A stretch of 64,000 bases of DNA. Origin: Rhyacichthys aspro (lineage: Eukaryota; Chordata; Actinopteri; Gobiiformes; Rhyacichthyidae). The stretch lies in assembly GCA_036850595.1 (NCBI GenBank), contig CM072148.1, positions 25,117,852 to 25,181,851 of the forward strand. The letters run 5' to 3'. Below, in pieces: positions 12,501 through 24,500 of this stretch. Made by a program: the position numbers and the translations under genes. Within the stretch, counting starts at the first letter, position 1, and every line of letters starts with the position of its first letter. Below the pieces are notes generated by a model. The model worked only from the letters and a program-made list of their open reading frames with translations. It did not search any database and was not told where the DNA came from.

Positions 12501-15500
12501 TGGACGTGGACTCATCCATCACCCAGGCTGAAGTCACCGAGGTAGTTAAGAAGCTTCTCGGTGGCAAGGCACTGGGGATGGATGAGATCCGCACTGAGTA
12601 CTCTGGATGTTGTAGGGCTGTCTTGACTGACACGCCTCTGCAACATCGCGTGGAGGACTGGACTGGCAGACCGGGGCGGTGGTCCGTCTTTTTAAAAAGG
12701 GCAATTGGAGGGTGTGTTCCAACTGTAGGGGGATCACACTCCTCAGCCTCCCTGGGAAAGTCTATGCCCGGGCATAGGGGAGGAGAATTCGGCCGATAGT
12801 CGAACCTCGGATTCAGGAGGAACAATGCGGATTTTGTCCTGGTCTTGGAACACTGGACCAGCTCTATACCCTCTCCAGGATGCTGGAGGGTTCATGGGAG
12901 TTTGCCTAACCAGTCCACATGTGCTTTGTGGATCTGGAGAAGGCATTCAACCGTGTCCCTCGTGGCGTCCTGTGGGAGGTGCTCTGGGAGTATGGGGTCT
13001 GGGGCCCTGTACAACCGGAGCAGGGGCTTGGTTCGCATTTCCGGCAGTAAGTCAGACCTGTTCCCGCTGCATGTTGGACTCTGGCAGGGCTGCCCTTTGT
13101 CACCGGTCCTATTTATAATTTTTATTGACAGGACTAGGGGCCAGAGGGGGTCCGGTTTGGGGACCACAGGATCTCATCTCTGCTTTTTGCGGATGATGTT
13201 GTCCTGTTGGCTCCATCAGACCAGGACCTTCAGCGTACACTGGGACAGTACGCAGCCAAGTGTAAAGCAGCTGGGATGAGAATCAGCACCTCCAAGTCCA
13301 AGGCTGTGGTTCTCAGCCAGCAAAGGGTGGCTTGTTTCCTTCAGATCGGTGAAGAGTTCCTGCGGTGGAGTGGAGGAGTTTAAGTATCTTGGGGTCTTGT
13401 TTACAAGTGAGGAAAGGATGGAACGGGAGATTGACAGACGGATCGGTGCAGTTTCTGAAGTAATGCAGTCGATCTACCAGTCTGTCGTGTTGAAGAAGTT
13501 GCTGAACTGCAAGGCAAAGCTCTCGATTTACTGGTCAATCTAAGTTCCTACTCTCACCTATGATCATGAGCTCTGGGTCATGACCGAAAGGACAAGATCC
13601 CGGATACAAGTGGCCGAAATTAGTTTTCTCTGCAGGGTGGCTGGACGCTCCCTTAGAGCTAGGGTGAGGAATTCGGTCACTCGGGAGGAGCTCAGAGTAG
13701 AGCCGCTGCTCCTCCACATTGAGTGGAGCCAGCTGAGGTGGCTTTGGGCATCTGTTCCAAATGCCTCCTGGACGCCTTCCTGGGGAGGTGTTCCGGGCAT
13801 GTCCCACTGGGAGGAGGCCCTAGTGAAGACCTAGAACTTGCTGGAAGGACTATGTCTCTCGGCTGGCCTGGGAACGCCTTCGCCCAGTGGATATGGAGGA
13901 AGTGTCTGGGGAGAGGGAAGTCTGGATGTCTCTGCTTAGACTGCTGCCCCCACGACCTGGCCCTGGACAAGCAGAAGAAGATGGATGGATAGATGGTTTT
14001 TTTTTTCTTTCAGTCCTTATTTTACTCCCTGAACGTGCTTGAAAATTCATCCAACTTTGCCCAAAACTTGGATGGGTGAATTAAGGATTGGTGAAAAATG
14101 ATTTACTTTGGAGGTCCCATATGAACACACAAAATCGGGCTCAGCAGCGCTTCCAGGAAAAGTTAAATATATCTTGGCAATGGGAAGTGAAAGTTCCTTT
14201 TTTGCATAGAGTCACAATTTGGTACACATATTCCTCACATCAAGGCAAACAAAAAATATTATCATGGCTTTGCCCCATGATAAATAGGAAGTCAGCCATC
14301 TTGGCTTGAAGTCACACAGTCAGATTTTGTTCTCGTCATGCTTTTATGAACTTGTCCCAGGGCATTTGACGAATGAGATAAACTTTGCTAAGGATCATCT
14401 AATGAAGTAGGGCATCAAATGTTATCCAAATTCTTTGAGCACGTCTCACAGTTTTCCGTGGTGTTGCTGCGATTTTCATGCTTGTTGTGATTTGCCAACA
14501 TCCTGTATCTGTCTCAAATATCGGCTGATTGAATTGGACCCAATGAAGCAGTTGTGCACAATGACGGCCTGAACTGACATGAAAATATAAAGGCTACCTT
14601 TTGAATATGCCCTCCAGCACCCCCTACAAATTTTGAATGATACTTTGAAATTTTGTTTTTGTTTTTGTTGTTTGGTTGTTTAGTTTGTAGGTGAATGAAA
14701 TTTGGAACACACATCTCTCATGCCCCCCTGAACTTAAAAGCCTATGAGATCTGATCCCTACCTGCAACAGTGCTGCCATTGCAATGCCTCTAATTGTGTG
14801 CTATAAATGAATGGAGTGGGAAAATGTAGTTTATCATATATAAATGAAATTTGGCACACATCCAGCATAGGATCCTGAGCAAAAAACCTAATGGGCACCG
14901 TGCCCTATCACCAAAAGCCAACCATTTTGACTTGATCATGTCCAGTCATAGCCCTTAAATTTTAGTTATCTCCTCCTTTTTAACACAGGAGCTTCAAACT
15001 TGCTCATGATCAGGGAGACACCTGCGCCAACAAAATGTGTTAATTAGGTCTTGGATGAGCTTTGGGTGTGGCCGACACAAGGCTGCCAACATGGGGTAAA
15101 ATCATGGTTTTTCAAACTGCTGTAACTTTGTCATATGTGCTTGGGTTGCAATTGGACCCCACAGTCCATTTGTTCATACTCATGAACTGAATGCAGATAT
15201 TTGACAATAAAACAACTATCTTGTAAAACACAGCTCCAGCTCCTAAATGTTTTTAGGTTTTTTTTGTGTGTGTGTGTTTGTTTTTAGGACATTTAGTTGA
15301 TAGAATATTAAAATTTGGTACAAACATCTCTCATGGCCCCCTGAACATATAACCCGATAAGAACCCACCCCTACCTTCAACCGTGTAGCCATGGTAATGC
15401 ATAACATCCAGCCAGATACCCTGAGCAAAAAACCCTATGGGGACAATGCCCTATCACGAACAGTGCCCCCTGTAAAATTGGAATGGGATGTGAAAATTTT

Positions 15501-18500
15501 TCTTTTCAATAATTCACTGCCTTTTTTCTCATGAAAAACTGTCCTCCTGAGGACACAAGTCCCCACGGTCACAAGCAGGCCATGTATCACTGCTTGCATT
15601 ACATTATGCCCATGTAAAGTAAAAGTACATTTTCATTGAAAAATTAAGGCGAGACATGGAAGGTGAAAACATACTTTTTTCATGCAGTTGTCAATTTTGA
15701 GATTTTAGGCCAATTTCGTAAAAAAAAAGTAAACAACTACATATTAGACGATGAAACCCTGTCAGCGAGGTATAAAAAAAGGTTGAGCCAGACAACCAAG
15801 CAGTGTAGTGTCTAAATACAAAATGCTTTTTTTCTTGTGGGTAGTGTCAGAAATGAGAGTGACATTACTTTTACATTTCCCCAGACAATGCACATTATAT
15901 CATAAAAATATAAATAACAACAAAAAAAATAAAAAAATAAATTGCCCAAGCCTATTTTTATGATATTTTGTTGGACAGATTTACTTTTACACACACAGAA
16001 ACACACACACACACATAACATCGACAATACAATCACACAGGAGTCCACTGTCTTCACTAAAGAAGTAAATATGTTTTATTAGATTCAATTCTCAATCTGT
16101 TATAAATGAACATACAAGGACAGTTCTGTTTGCAGTTTTTGAGACTGTTGTTATGTGCGTTTGTTAAGGTAGTTCTGTTCAGCTGAAGGCTATTGCTATT
16201 AATAATTTACTCATTTATTAATTTTCATGCATTTTAAATAGTATACACTGCAGTTGTTAATGAACTGAATATATATTTTGTTTGTAGGTTGGAGGTTTCA
16301 ATAGAAAGAAATTATACAATATAAAACTTCAATGGCCATTTTCTTTGAGTTTTTAGATTTTTAGATGTTATATATCTCCACTTCAGTAGCACCTACAAGC
16401 ACCACATTTTCCAGTCTTGTACTTAACTATATTCTGAAGGCTTTTAACGAGGGATTTGTTGATATGTCATTCCTCTCCTGAGATATAGGTCATTTTACTC
16501 CAAAAAACATGTCAGTAATCTAAGTCTCTAATTTACTTGAGCACAAAATAAGATATCCAGATTCCCCTCTGTAAAAGCCCTTTCATCCAATATGTCAGCA
16601 AAATGAACCAAGACTTTTATACCTGGCCCTTTCCTATTTTCAGATTTTGTTATTGGAAATGTATGCAAATTTGCATATATTTGATTCCATTTTTTTCCCT
16701 TTGTTTATGCTAGTAATAAACTGGAGAAGTTTCTCTGTGATATCTTCTAAATAAAACATTTGCCCTATTCACCTGTAGTGTCTCGCCTTAAACACATATA
16801 CACACACATATCATGTCAAGGCAAATAAGAAATCATATTATGACATCACCCTAAACCCAAGAAGAAGCTAGCCTGGCCAGCCAGACGGCTTTCTCATTGT
16901 ATTACATACAGAGAAAGTCAGTCTGGGATCGCTGGATTTAAACAGGATTTCAAGGCAAGACCATGGGCAGAACTAACGCTCGCTGAGTGAACCAATCAGA
17001 GAAACCACGGATGTGACGTAAAGAAAGCGAAACTTATTCTAGTTGTCAACAAACCACAGCATACACCAGGATGGCTAGAGAGAGAAGATGCTTCGGAGAC
17101 GGTGAATGACTTCTGTTGTTTTTGTCAGAAAAATCTGAGGACACGGGGTGTAATATCAAGTTCAGTGCTTATTTCGATCGTAGTAAGCTCCCTAAACCTG
17201 CTACTGTTTTCTCGCGCTCAATATGACGCGAAACAAAATCCCGCCTCCCTCGCTACGATTGGTCGGAAAGAAAGAGCCGGAGCAGAAATCGGGGTCAGAT
17301 TGGGCGATCCCAGACTGACTTTCTCTGTATGTAATACAATGAGAAAGCCATCTGGCTGGCCAGGCTAACAAGAAGCCCCCCTAAAATCGCACTCCTTTTT
17401 TTAAAAAAGTATAAAAAATATGTACATATGTACTTCATTCCACAGACTCCAAACATGGGCAAAATATTCTAGACACGAGTGCCAACAAAGGTTTTTTGAT
17501 ACATTTTCGGGGGTGTCGGCAGTGAGCCCGTAAAGTTGCAGCCATTTTGGGGAATATAAAAATCTCCTGTAACTCTCACAAACATTGTCAGATTGGGTTG
17601 GACCCAATGGAACACATGGGGGTATCAGTATAAACACAAGGATATGCCAATTAATGGACTATCTTTTAAAATGAACCTCCAGCGCCCCCTACAAATTTAG
17701 AATTGGATCCAGAAATTTAGTTTGTAGTAAAGAATCTGCTACACAAATCCCTCATGTGAGGATGAACAACAAAGCCAGTTAGGACCACAGCCTATCTATA
17801 ACCACGTTGCCATGGTAATGCCCCAGATTTGAGGGAAAAGTGAATATGAGTTGAAAACGTCTGTGAAAAAGTCTGTCAAGGCCAAACAAAATTTCCTGTA
17901 CCAATTCAGGATGAGATCCTAAGCAGGAAAGTCTATTGGGATGATGCTCTATCACACATGGGAAGGAAATCATTTTGGATTGCACATGTGACCATTATAT
18001 AACCTTCCTAATTTAACTTAGTCAGATCCAATATGTTTTATCTAAAGGTCTTCAAACTCTGTCAACATAATCTTGAAACTCATTGTAACAAAAGTTGTCA
18101 AATAGATTCAGATACATTTTTCAGGTCTGGCTGTGACAAGCCCACTATTTTGGTGTAACTTTTTAAACTGCTGCACTTCTCATAGACAAATTCAAATTTA
18201 TTGGCATTCCTTTAGTTGTTTAAGTGGGTTAATCTTTATTCAATCCTTCCGGGTGCAGCACACCCTTGCCCCCACTGACTGTACAGTCAATGTATTTTTT
18301 TGTTTTTTAGTGTATTTGTCTTAAAAACAATATCTTACAGATTGGGATTGTGGGTCGGACTGGTGCAGGTAAATCATCACTGGCACTTGGATTATTCCGG
18401 ATTCTAGAAGCAGCAAATGGAAGTATCTGCATTGATGGAATTGACATCTCACTTATCGGTCTCCACGAGCTGAGGTCCAGATTAACCATTATCCCACAGG

Positions 18501-21500
18501 TCAGTTAAGTATTATATTTAACCCTAACAATATGACTTTTTCAAGTATTTGCTTTTAGGCCGGGGGCCAGACCTCTGCCTCAGGATGTTTTTGCTACCTG
18601 TTTTTCACTATTATTTTTAGTTACTCTATACCTTGGCGCGAAAAAAAAAAAAAAAAATCAGGACACACTGCATTTGGAATTATGGAAGTCTGGATAAAAG
18701 TGATCCTACAGTCACATTAAGCGTGGCAGAACAATGAAATTACACAGGAAGTATGATGGGGAACATAGCAATATAACATTATTTGGCTTGATGTAGCAAA
18801 ACATGGCGATCCTGCTGACAAATTATCTCAACAAAATTGTACATTCCATTGTGTGATTGGAATTACTGAATCAATTGTAAATAGAAAATTGTCCATATTT
18901 GTCAAATTAAGCCCAAGATGAACTCTGTCTCTTAAACACATCACTAGCTATAGCTAAAAATATTTTGCAAACCTCAAACCGCAGCTATGGAATTCCTATA
19001 GAATTCCCATTTGCCTTCATTACATAGTCTGTCTCAAATCTGTAAACTCCAGAAGAAAAACCCACTTGATCACATTGAATTTGCGTCAAACGTCAAATCG
19101 CAAATGTTATGATGTACATGTACTAAATAACGTTCCTGTAAAATTTGTAGTTTGTGGGCTACAGTGCTGTGAAAAAAGTATTTACCCTCTTCCTGATTTT
19201 TTTTTCATAATGACAAATATGATGATTTGATTCAGAAGAATCTCATGTTTCACATCATCAAACAAATTCAAATATTAGACAAAGATGAATCAAGTAAACA
19301 CAAATGCAGTCTGCAATTTTATTTATTAAGCAAAAAATGCTATCTGAATCTACATGGCCCCATGTGAAAAAATAAGTTTGTGAGAGTTTAAGAATTTTAA
19401 AAGGGGGGCGTGGCCACAATAAGGGCTGACTGGAAATGACAAAGTTCCATAAGAAATAACCTTTAAACCATTTGTGTTTGATAAATTATGTTTTCTGGTT
19501 TTGTTCTTAACTGAGTGACGTCTTTAACATGTACACATTTGTATATTAAGTGTAAGGTGTGACTTTATGGAACATATTTTTCATATTCTGCAGCACACAA
19601 ACTAGCAATTTCATAATCTACATGCAAAACGTCTCAGGTTACATGTCTGTAACCCTGTTCGCCGATAAAGCGGGAACAAGATGCTGCGTAGCATATGCTA
19701 TGGGAAATATTGTTTGTCGGAACGTTTGTGAAGCTTGTGTGTCAAAAACGCCAAAGGGATTTGGCCTGCTTATATACCTCATGCTCAATCAACAGCACCT
19801 GCGAGATTGGGCGCACCTGGTTGATTGGTCTAGAAGGTATAAAAGGCACATGAGTGGAACAGTCCCCAGATCAAGTTTGTCCGAAGACCGCCCAGACACG
19901 CCCATGGGGGGGGCACTGCAAACGCAGCATCTCATTCCTGCTTTATCAGGGAACAGGGTTACAGACATGTAACCTGAGACGTTCCCCTTCAAAAGCTAAA
20001 CTTCGATGCTGCGTAGCATACGCTATGGGAACGAGAATACCAACGCCGCCGCCCCTAAAATGTCTGGACTCCAAGGTAGTGAAGAGCACTAAGACCCAGG
20101 AGACTCAAACACAACTGTGGGATGAAGACTCAAGGACATGAGATCCCGGAGTCATATGAACATCCAAACTATGAAATTTGATAAAAGTGTGTGAAGAGGA
20201 CCAGCCCGTCGCATCACAGATTAGTTGCAGAGGGACCCCCTTTGCCAGAGCCAAAGAGGAGCTCACCCCTCTAGTTGAATGAGCTCTGACATCTATAGGT
20301 GGGGGCTGACCACACGCCTCACCCAGCGTGACATAGTCTGCCTAGTGGCCACAGCCCCCCACTGACGGCCCCCGTAACACAAAAAGAGCTGCTTGGACTT
20401 GCGCCACTGTTCCATGTGGCGGACATAAGTCCGAAGCGCACGTACTGGACACAGTAGCTTCTCCTGCGGTGTAACAAACGGCGGAGGACAGAAAGCTTCA
20501 AGAATAATGTGATTTTGAGCAGAAAAGGGAACTTTTGGGAGATAATTAGGGTGAGGATGTAAAATAACTTTGACCAGGGCAAAATCCAGGCAGGACCGAT
20601 AAAGCCTGCAAATCCCCAATCCTCTTAAGAAAGGTAATGGCTATGAGAAAAACCAACTTTAAAGTCAGAAACCTGGCAGGTGCTGACTCCAGTGGTTCAA
20701 AAGGGGCAGCCACCAGGCCCTCAAGTACAATAGCTAGGTCCCAGGAAGGGACAGTCATTTTAGCAGGCGGCCTCAGCTGCTTAGCCCCTCCAATAAAGCG
20801 GGCAATCAGTGGGTGCCTCCCAACCGTCACCCCGTCCATCAGAGCATGGCTAGCTGAAATAGCGGCCACAAAAACCCAGAGTGTACTAGGATGAGTGCCC
20901 GAAGACAATTTATCCTGCAGAAACTCCAGCACTGAAACAATCTGGCAGTGAACAGGGTCTGCATGGTGAATAACACACCAGGCTTCAAATACACGCCATA
21001 TGAGAGCATAACACTGCCTAGTAGAGGGAGCGCTAGCACTCAAAATAGTATTAATAATAGGGGATGGGAGTCCCACTTCCCTTAATTGGTGCCCCTCAGG
21101 GGCCAGACATACAGATTCCAGAGCTCCGGCCGGGGATGAAACACAGTCCCCTGCGCCTGAGAGAGGAGATCCCTCCTGGACGGAATCGGCCAAGGCGAGC
21201 CGTTGAAGAGAGCTATTATGTCTGAAAACCATATTCTGGTCGGCCAACAGGGCGCTATTAACAGGAGACAAGACCTGTGTTGACGGACCTTCGCCAGGAC
21301 TCCCGGGAGGAGAGGAATTGGGGGAAACGCGTAAAGATGCATGTCGGGCCACACATGCGTCATTGTGTCCAGACCCAGAGGAGCTGGAGGAGTCAGAGAG
21401 AAATAGAGGGGACATTGTGCAGTCTCTGCCGAGGCAAAGAGGTCCACCTCCGCTTTGTAAAACTTCTCCCAAATCTGATTCACTATGTCGGGGTGAAGTC

Positions 21501-24500
21501 TCCACTCCCCATGCGTCACAGACTGTCTGGACAGTAAATCCGCCCCCACATTCATGTGCTCAGGGATATAAATCGCTCTTAATGAGAGGAACTTAGCCCA
21601 GAGCAGAAGCTGCCGGGCTAGCTTGTACAAGCGGCGCGAACACAGTCCACCCTGATGATAACAGGGACAGCACAACAGTGGTCTCATATATATGAGACCA
21701 CTGTTGTGCTGTCCATGTGCACCAGAACATGGTAACTCCTGAGCTGAAGGAGGAAGTATTTCAGAGCCAGAAACACAGCCTTCATCTCGAGGCAATTGAT
21801 GTGCCAAGCGAGATGATGGCCCCCCCATAAACTCTGAGCTGGTCGGCTGTCTAGGACCGCACCCCAGCCCGTAAGAGATGCGTCCGTTGTTAGCATTTCG
21901 CGACGACAACATGGACCTAGAATGGGACCCAAAGTGAGAAACTGGGGTCTGAACCACACAGACAGGGTAAGAAGCCCGCGGCGCGTAACCCTTATTTGAT
22001 CCAGGGGATTGGCTCTTGGATGAAATCCTCTGGCCCGAAGCAACAGCTGAAACGGTCTCATGTGCAAAAGGCCCAAAGGTACCACTGTGGACGCAGCCGC
22101 CATGAGACCCAAAATTCTCTGAAAAGAGCGCACAGTGACCCCCTGGCCTAGCCTGACTTCTCCCAGTGCTCTCAAAATAGACTCCACATGAGCAGGAGAC
22201 AGATGCGCCTGCATTTTGAGTCCCAAACCACGCCCAGATACGTAGTTCTCTGGGCAGGAGAGAGAACTTTTTTCTTGACATTGAGTCTCAGCCCCAGAGA
22301 TTCGAGATGAGTCAGTATAATGTCCCGATGACATAGGGCCAACTCCCGAGACTGAGCCAGAATGAGCCAGTCGCCTATATAATTCAAAATGCGGATGCCC
22401 TGGAGCCGCAGAGGGGCCAGAGCAGCATCCATACATTTTGTATATGTCCGGGGCAACAGGGCGAGACCGAACGGCAGAACCCAATACTGGTGGTCCGCAC
22501 AGCTCTAAAAATGTCTCCTGATCTACAGACCCCCCCCCATGCTCAGATTCTGTAGTAGGTCAGCCTGATACGCCTGCAACACAGTCATAGTGTGCAGCGC
22601 AGCACCAGCCTGACCTGCTGCTTGAAATGCCTTCCCCACCAGCGATGACGTAACATGGCACGACTTGGTGAGGAGGGTTGGTTTGCGGAGGGAGGAAGAT
22701 GTCCCAGGAGAGAGGTAGCCCACGAGCACCTCTTCAACCTGGGGCATCGCCCCATAGCCCCACGTCCACGCCCCAACAATAGTTGAATATCTCAACGTTG
22801 ACGGGATGAAGACGCGGAATGAATATGGATTACTCCACGAGCGAGCAAGCTCCTCGACCATCCTAGATCACCAAAGAAGCCACTCGACAGAAACCTGTCA
22901 TCCAGTCTGGAGTGTTTGGGGGAGCCCTGGTCCTGCGGCAAATCAATATTGAGCCGCACCACCGCCCTGGTGACAACCTCGAGCAGCTCCTCAAATGCCA
23001 CATTAGGGCGGGAGGAGCACTGCGAGGCAGAGGCGGCCAGGGAAGAGGCATCATCGAGACACTCGGGGAAGCACCGATGTCCGCCTCATCTGGAAAGAGC
23101 GCAAGGGTCAGAGAGCCCTCTGATCCCGGCATCTCAGCCAGTTCCACACGCGACACGAGCCAAGCACGTAAGACTTTTATTATTTAAATTTTACTAACAC
23201 ACACAAAGAGCTCTGCACACACAGCGGTCTGAAGACAAACTGAGCTGGGGACTGTTCCAGTCACATGCCTTTTATACCTTCCAGACCAATTAACCAGGTG
23301 CGCCCAATCTCGCAGGTGCTGTTGACTGAGCATGATGTATATAAGCAGGCCAAATCCCTTTGGCGTGTTTGACACATGAGCTTCTCAAACGGTCCGACCA
23401 ACAACAATTCCCATAGCGTATGCTACACAGCATCGAAGTTTAGCTTTTGAAGGGGAACACCTTTGAGATCTCTAGGATAACTTTTGTAGAAAGGTTTTTT
23501 CAAGTCACAATTTTTCGCTACACGTCTTTGCATTGCCCATGGTGACAGAGGATGCTTAAATGACTAGCTTGTCTCACAATATATTTAATCATGTGATGCA
23601 ATTAAGTTTTCCTTTATGGTAGTAGCAACTCACCTCAGATGCTGCTGGATTGTGTGCATCAGTCCTGTGGGAGAGCTGGGAGCATGATTTGCCCTGCGCT
23701 TTCAGGTTCAAGGGCTTGTAATGTTTTCTCAGTATATCTTTTGAAGTTTTGATACATAGTGTTCTGTATTAAACCTGTTATAATGTTGTATCTTTCTGTC
23801 CATTTTGTTTTGGGTGCAATTACTATGTGTTTTTTCTGTGTCTGGTTTATTCTGTTAATTGCATCAGTCTAAAATGTTTTGGTTTGGGGGGAGGTCAGCA
23901 GAATGCTTAATTTTGTTTTTAAAATGGTAGGCCTATTGCCCCTGGTAATAATGAATACACAGTAGACTGGTCTGTAATAATCCCACCATAAGTGGCTGTT
24001 GCTAATTCCACCCCAGTTGCGAAGGTCCATTCACAAGCCATACACATTGTAACACATGAAGCATTCAGTGGTATATTAATTAATTTGGAAAAACAAATGC
24101 TGTGAAAGTGTCATGCATCAGACCACCCACACCCAGGTGCCACCTGCTGAAAGTGTGTCTCCCAGTCAGCTTGAACCATTTCAGCTAAAAGTTGTGGTAC
24201 AATCAGAGGCAAAGGCTCCACCATTCTTCAGAGGTGGAAAGTGTTACCTGTCTAGCAGTAATTGTGATTCATGTGAAGAAAAATATGAACTGATAATGTC
24301 TAACAGGCAAAGCCCGAGATGTGGTCAAAGTGTTACTTCACTGTTGCCCTGAACTGAGAGAAGGTGAGTTAATGCTGCTGTGTTTGACATGAAGTTCTGC
24401 TTTAAGCATTCATTGAGCTCCAACTTTTGCAGTACTGCAACGAGGGCTGGTGATGATGCTATGGTCTATTGGAGCCACCTCAACAACAGAGGGTGCACTC

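Larger units (their letters stand above)
19628..23460 (-). mobile_element. DIRS-type tyrosine-recombinase retrotransposon, degenerate
   Basis: It carries the DIRS gene order on the - strand: gag fragments (23156-22523), reverse transcriptase with RNase H (22484-21684) and tyrosine recombinase (21505-20140). It has no LTRs; instead there are inverted termini. Bases 19981-20031 are the reverse complement of 23410-23460 (50 of 51 identical), and 19679-19895 pairs with about 23200-23410. A further inverted pair links 19628-19673 with 19938-19983. This is the internal-complementary-region design by which DIRS elements template their ends. Frameshifts and catalytic substitutions (see sub-features) make it inactive. 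It sits in an ABCC intron, opposite to the gene. Confidence 0.88.

Noticed and set aside
12147..13992. Many 60 to 150 codon frames on both strands
   Set aside because: They are shadows of the frameshifted, GC-rich Rex3 reverse transcriptase.
21277..21596. Two + strand frames of about 90 codons
   Set aside because: Antisense to the DIRS region between RNase H and recombinase; no independent support.
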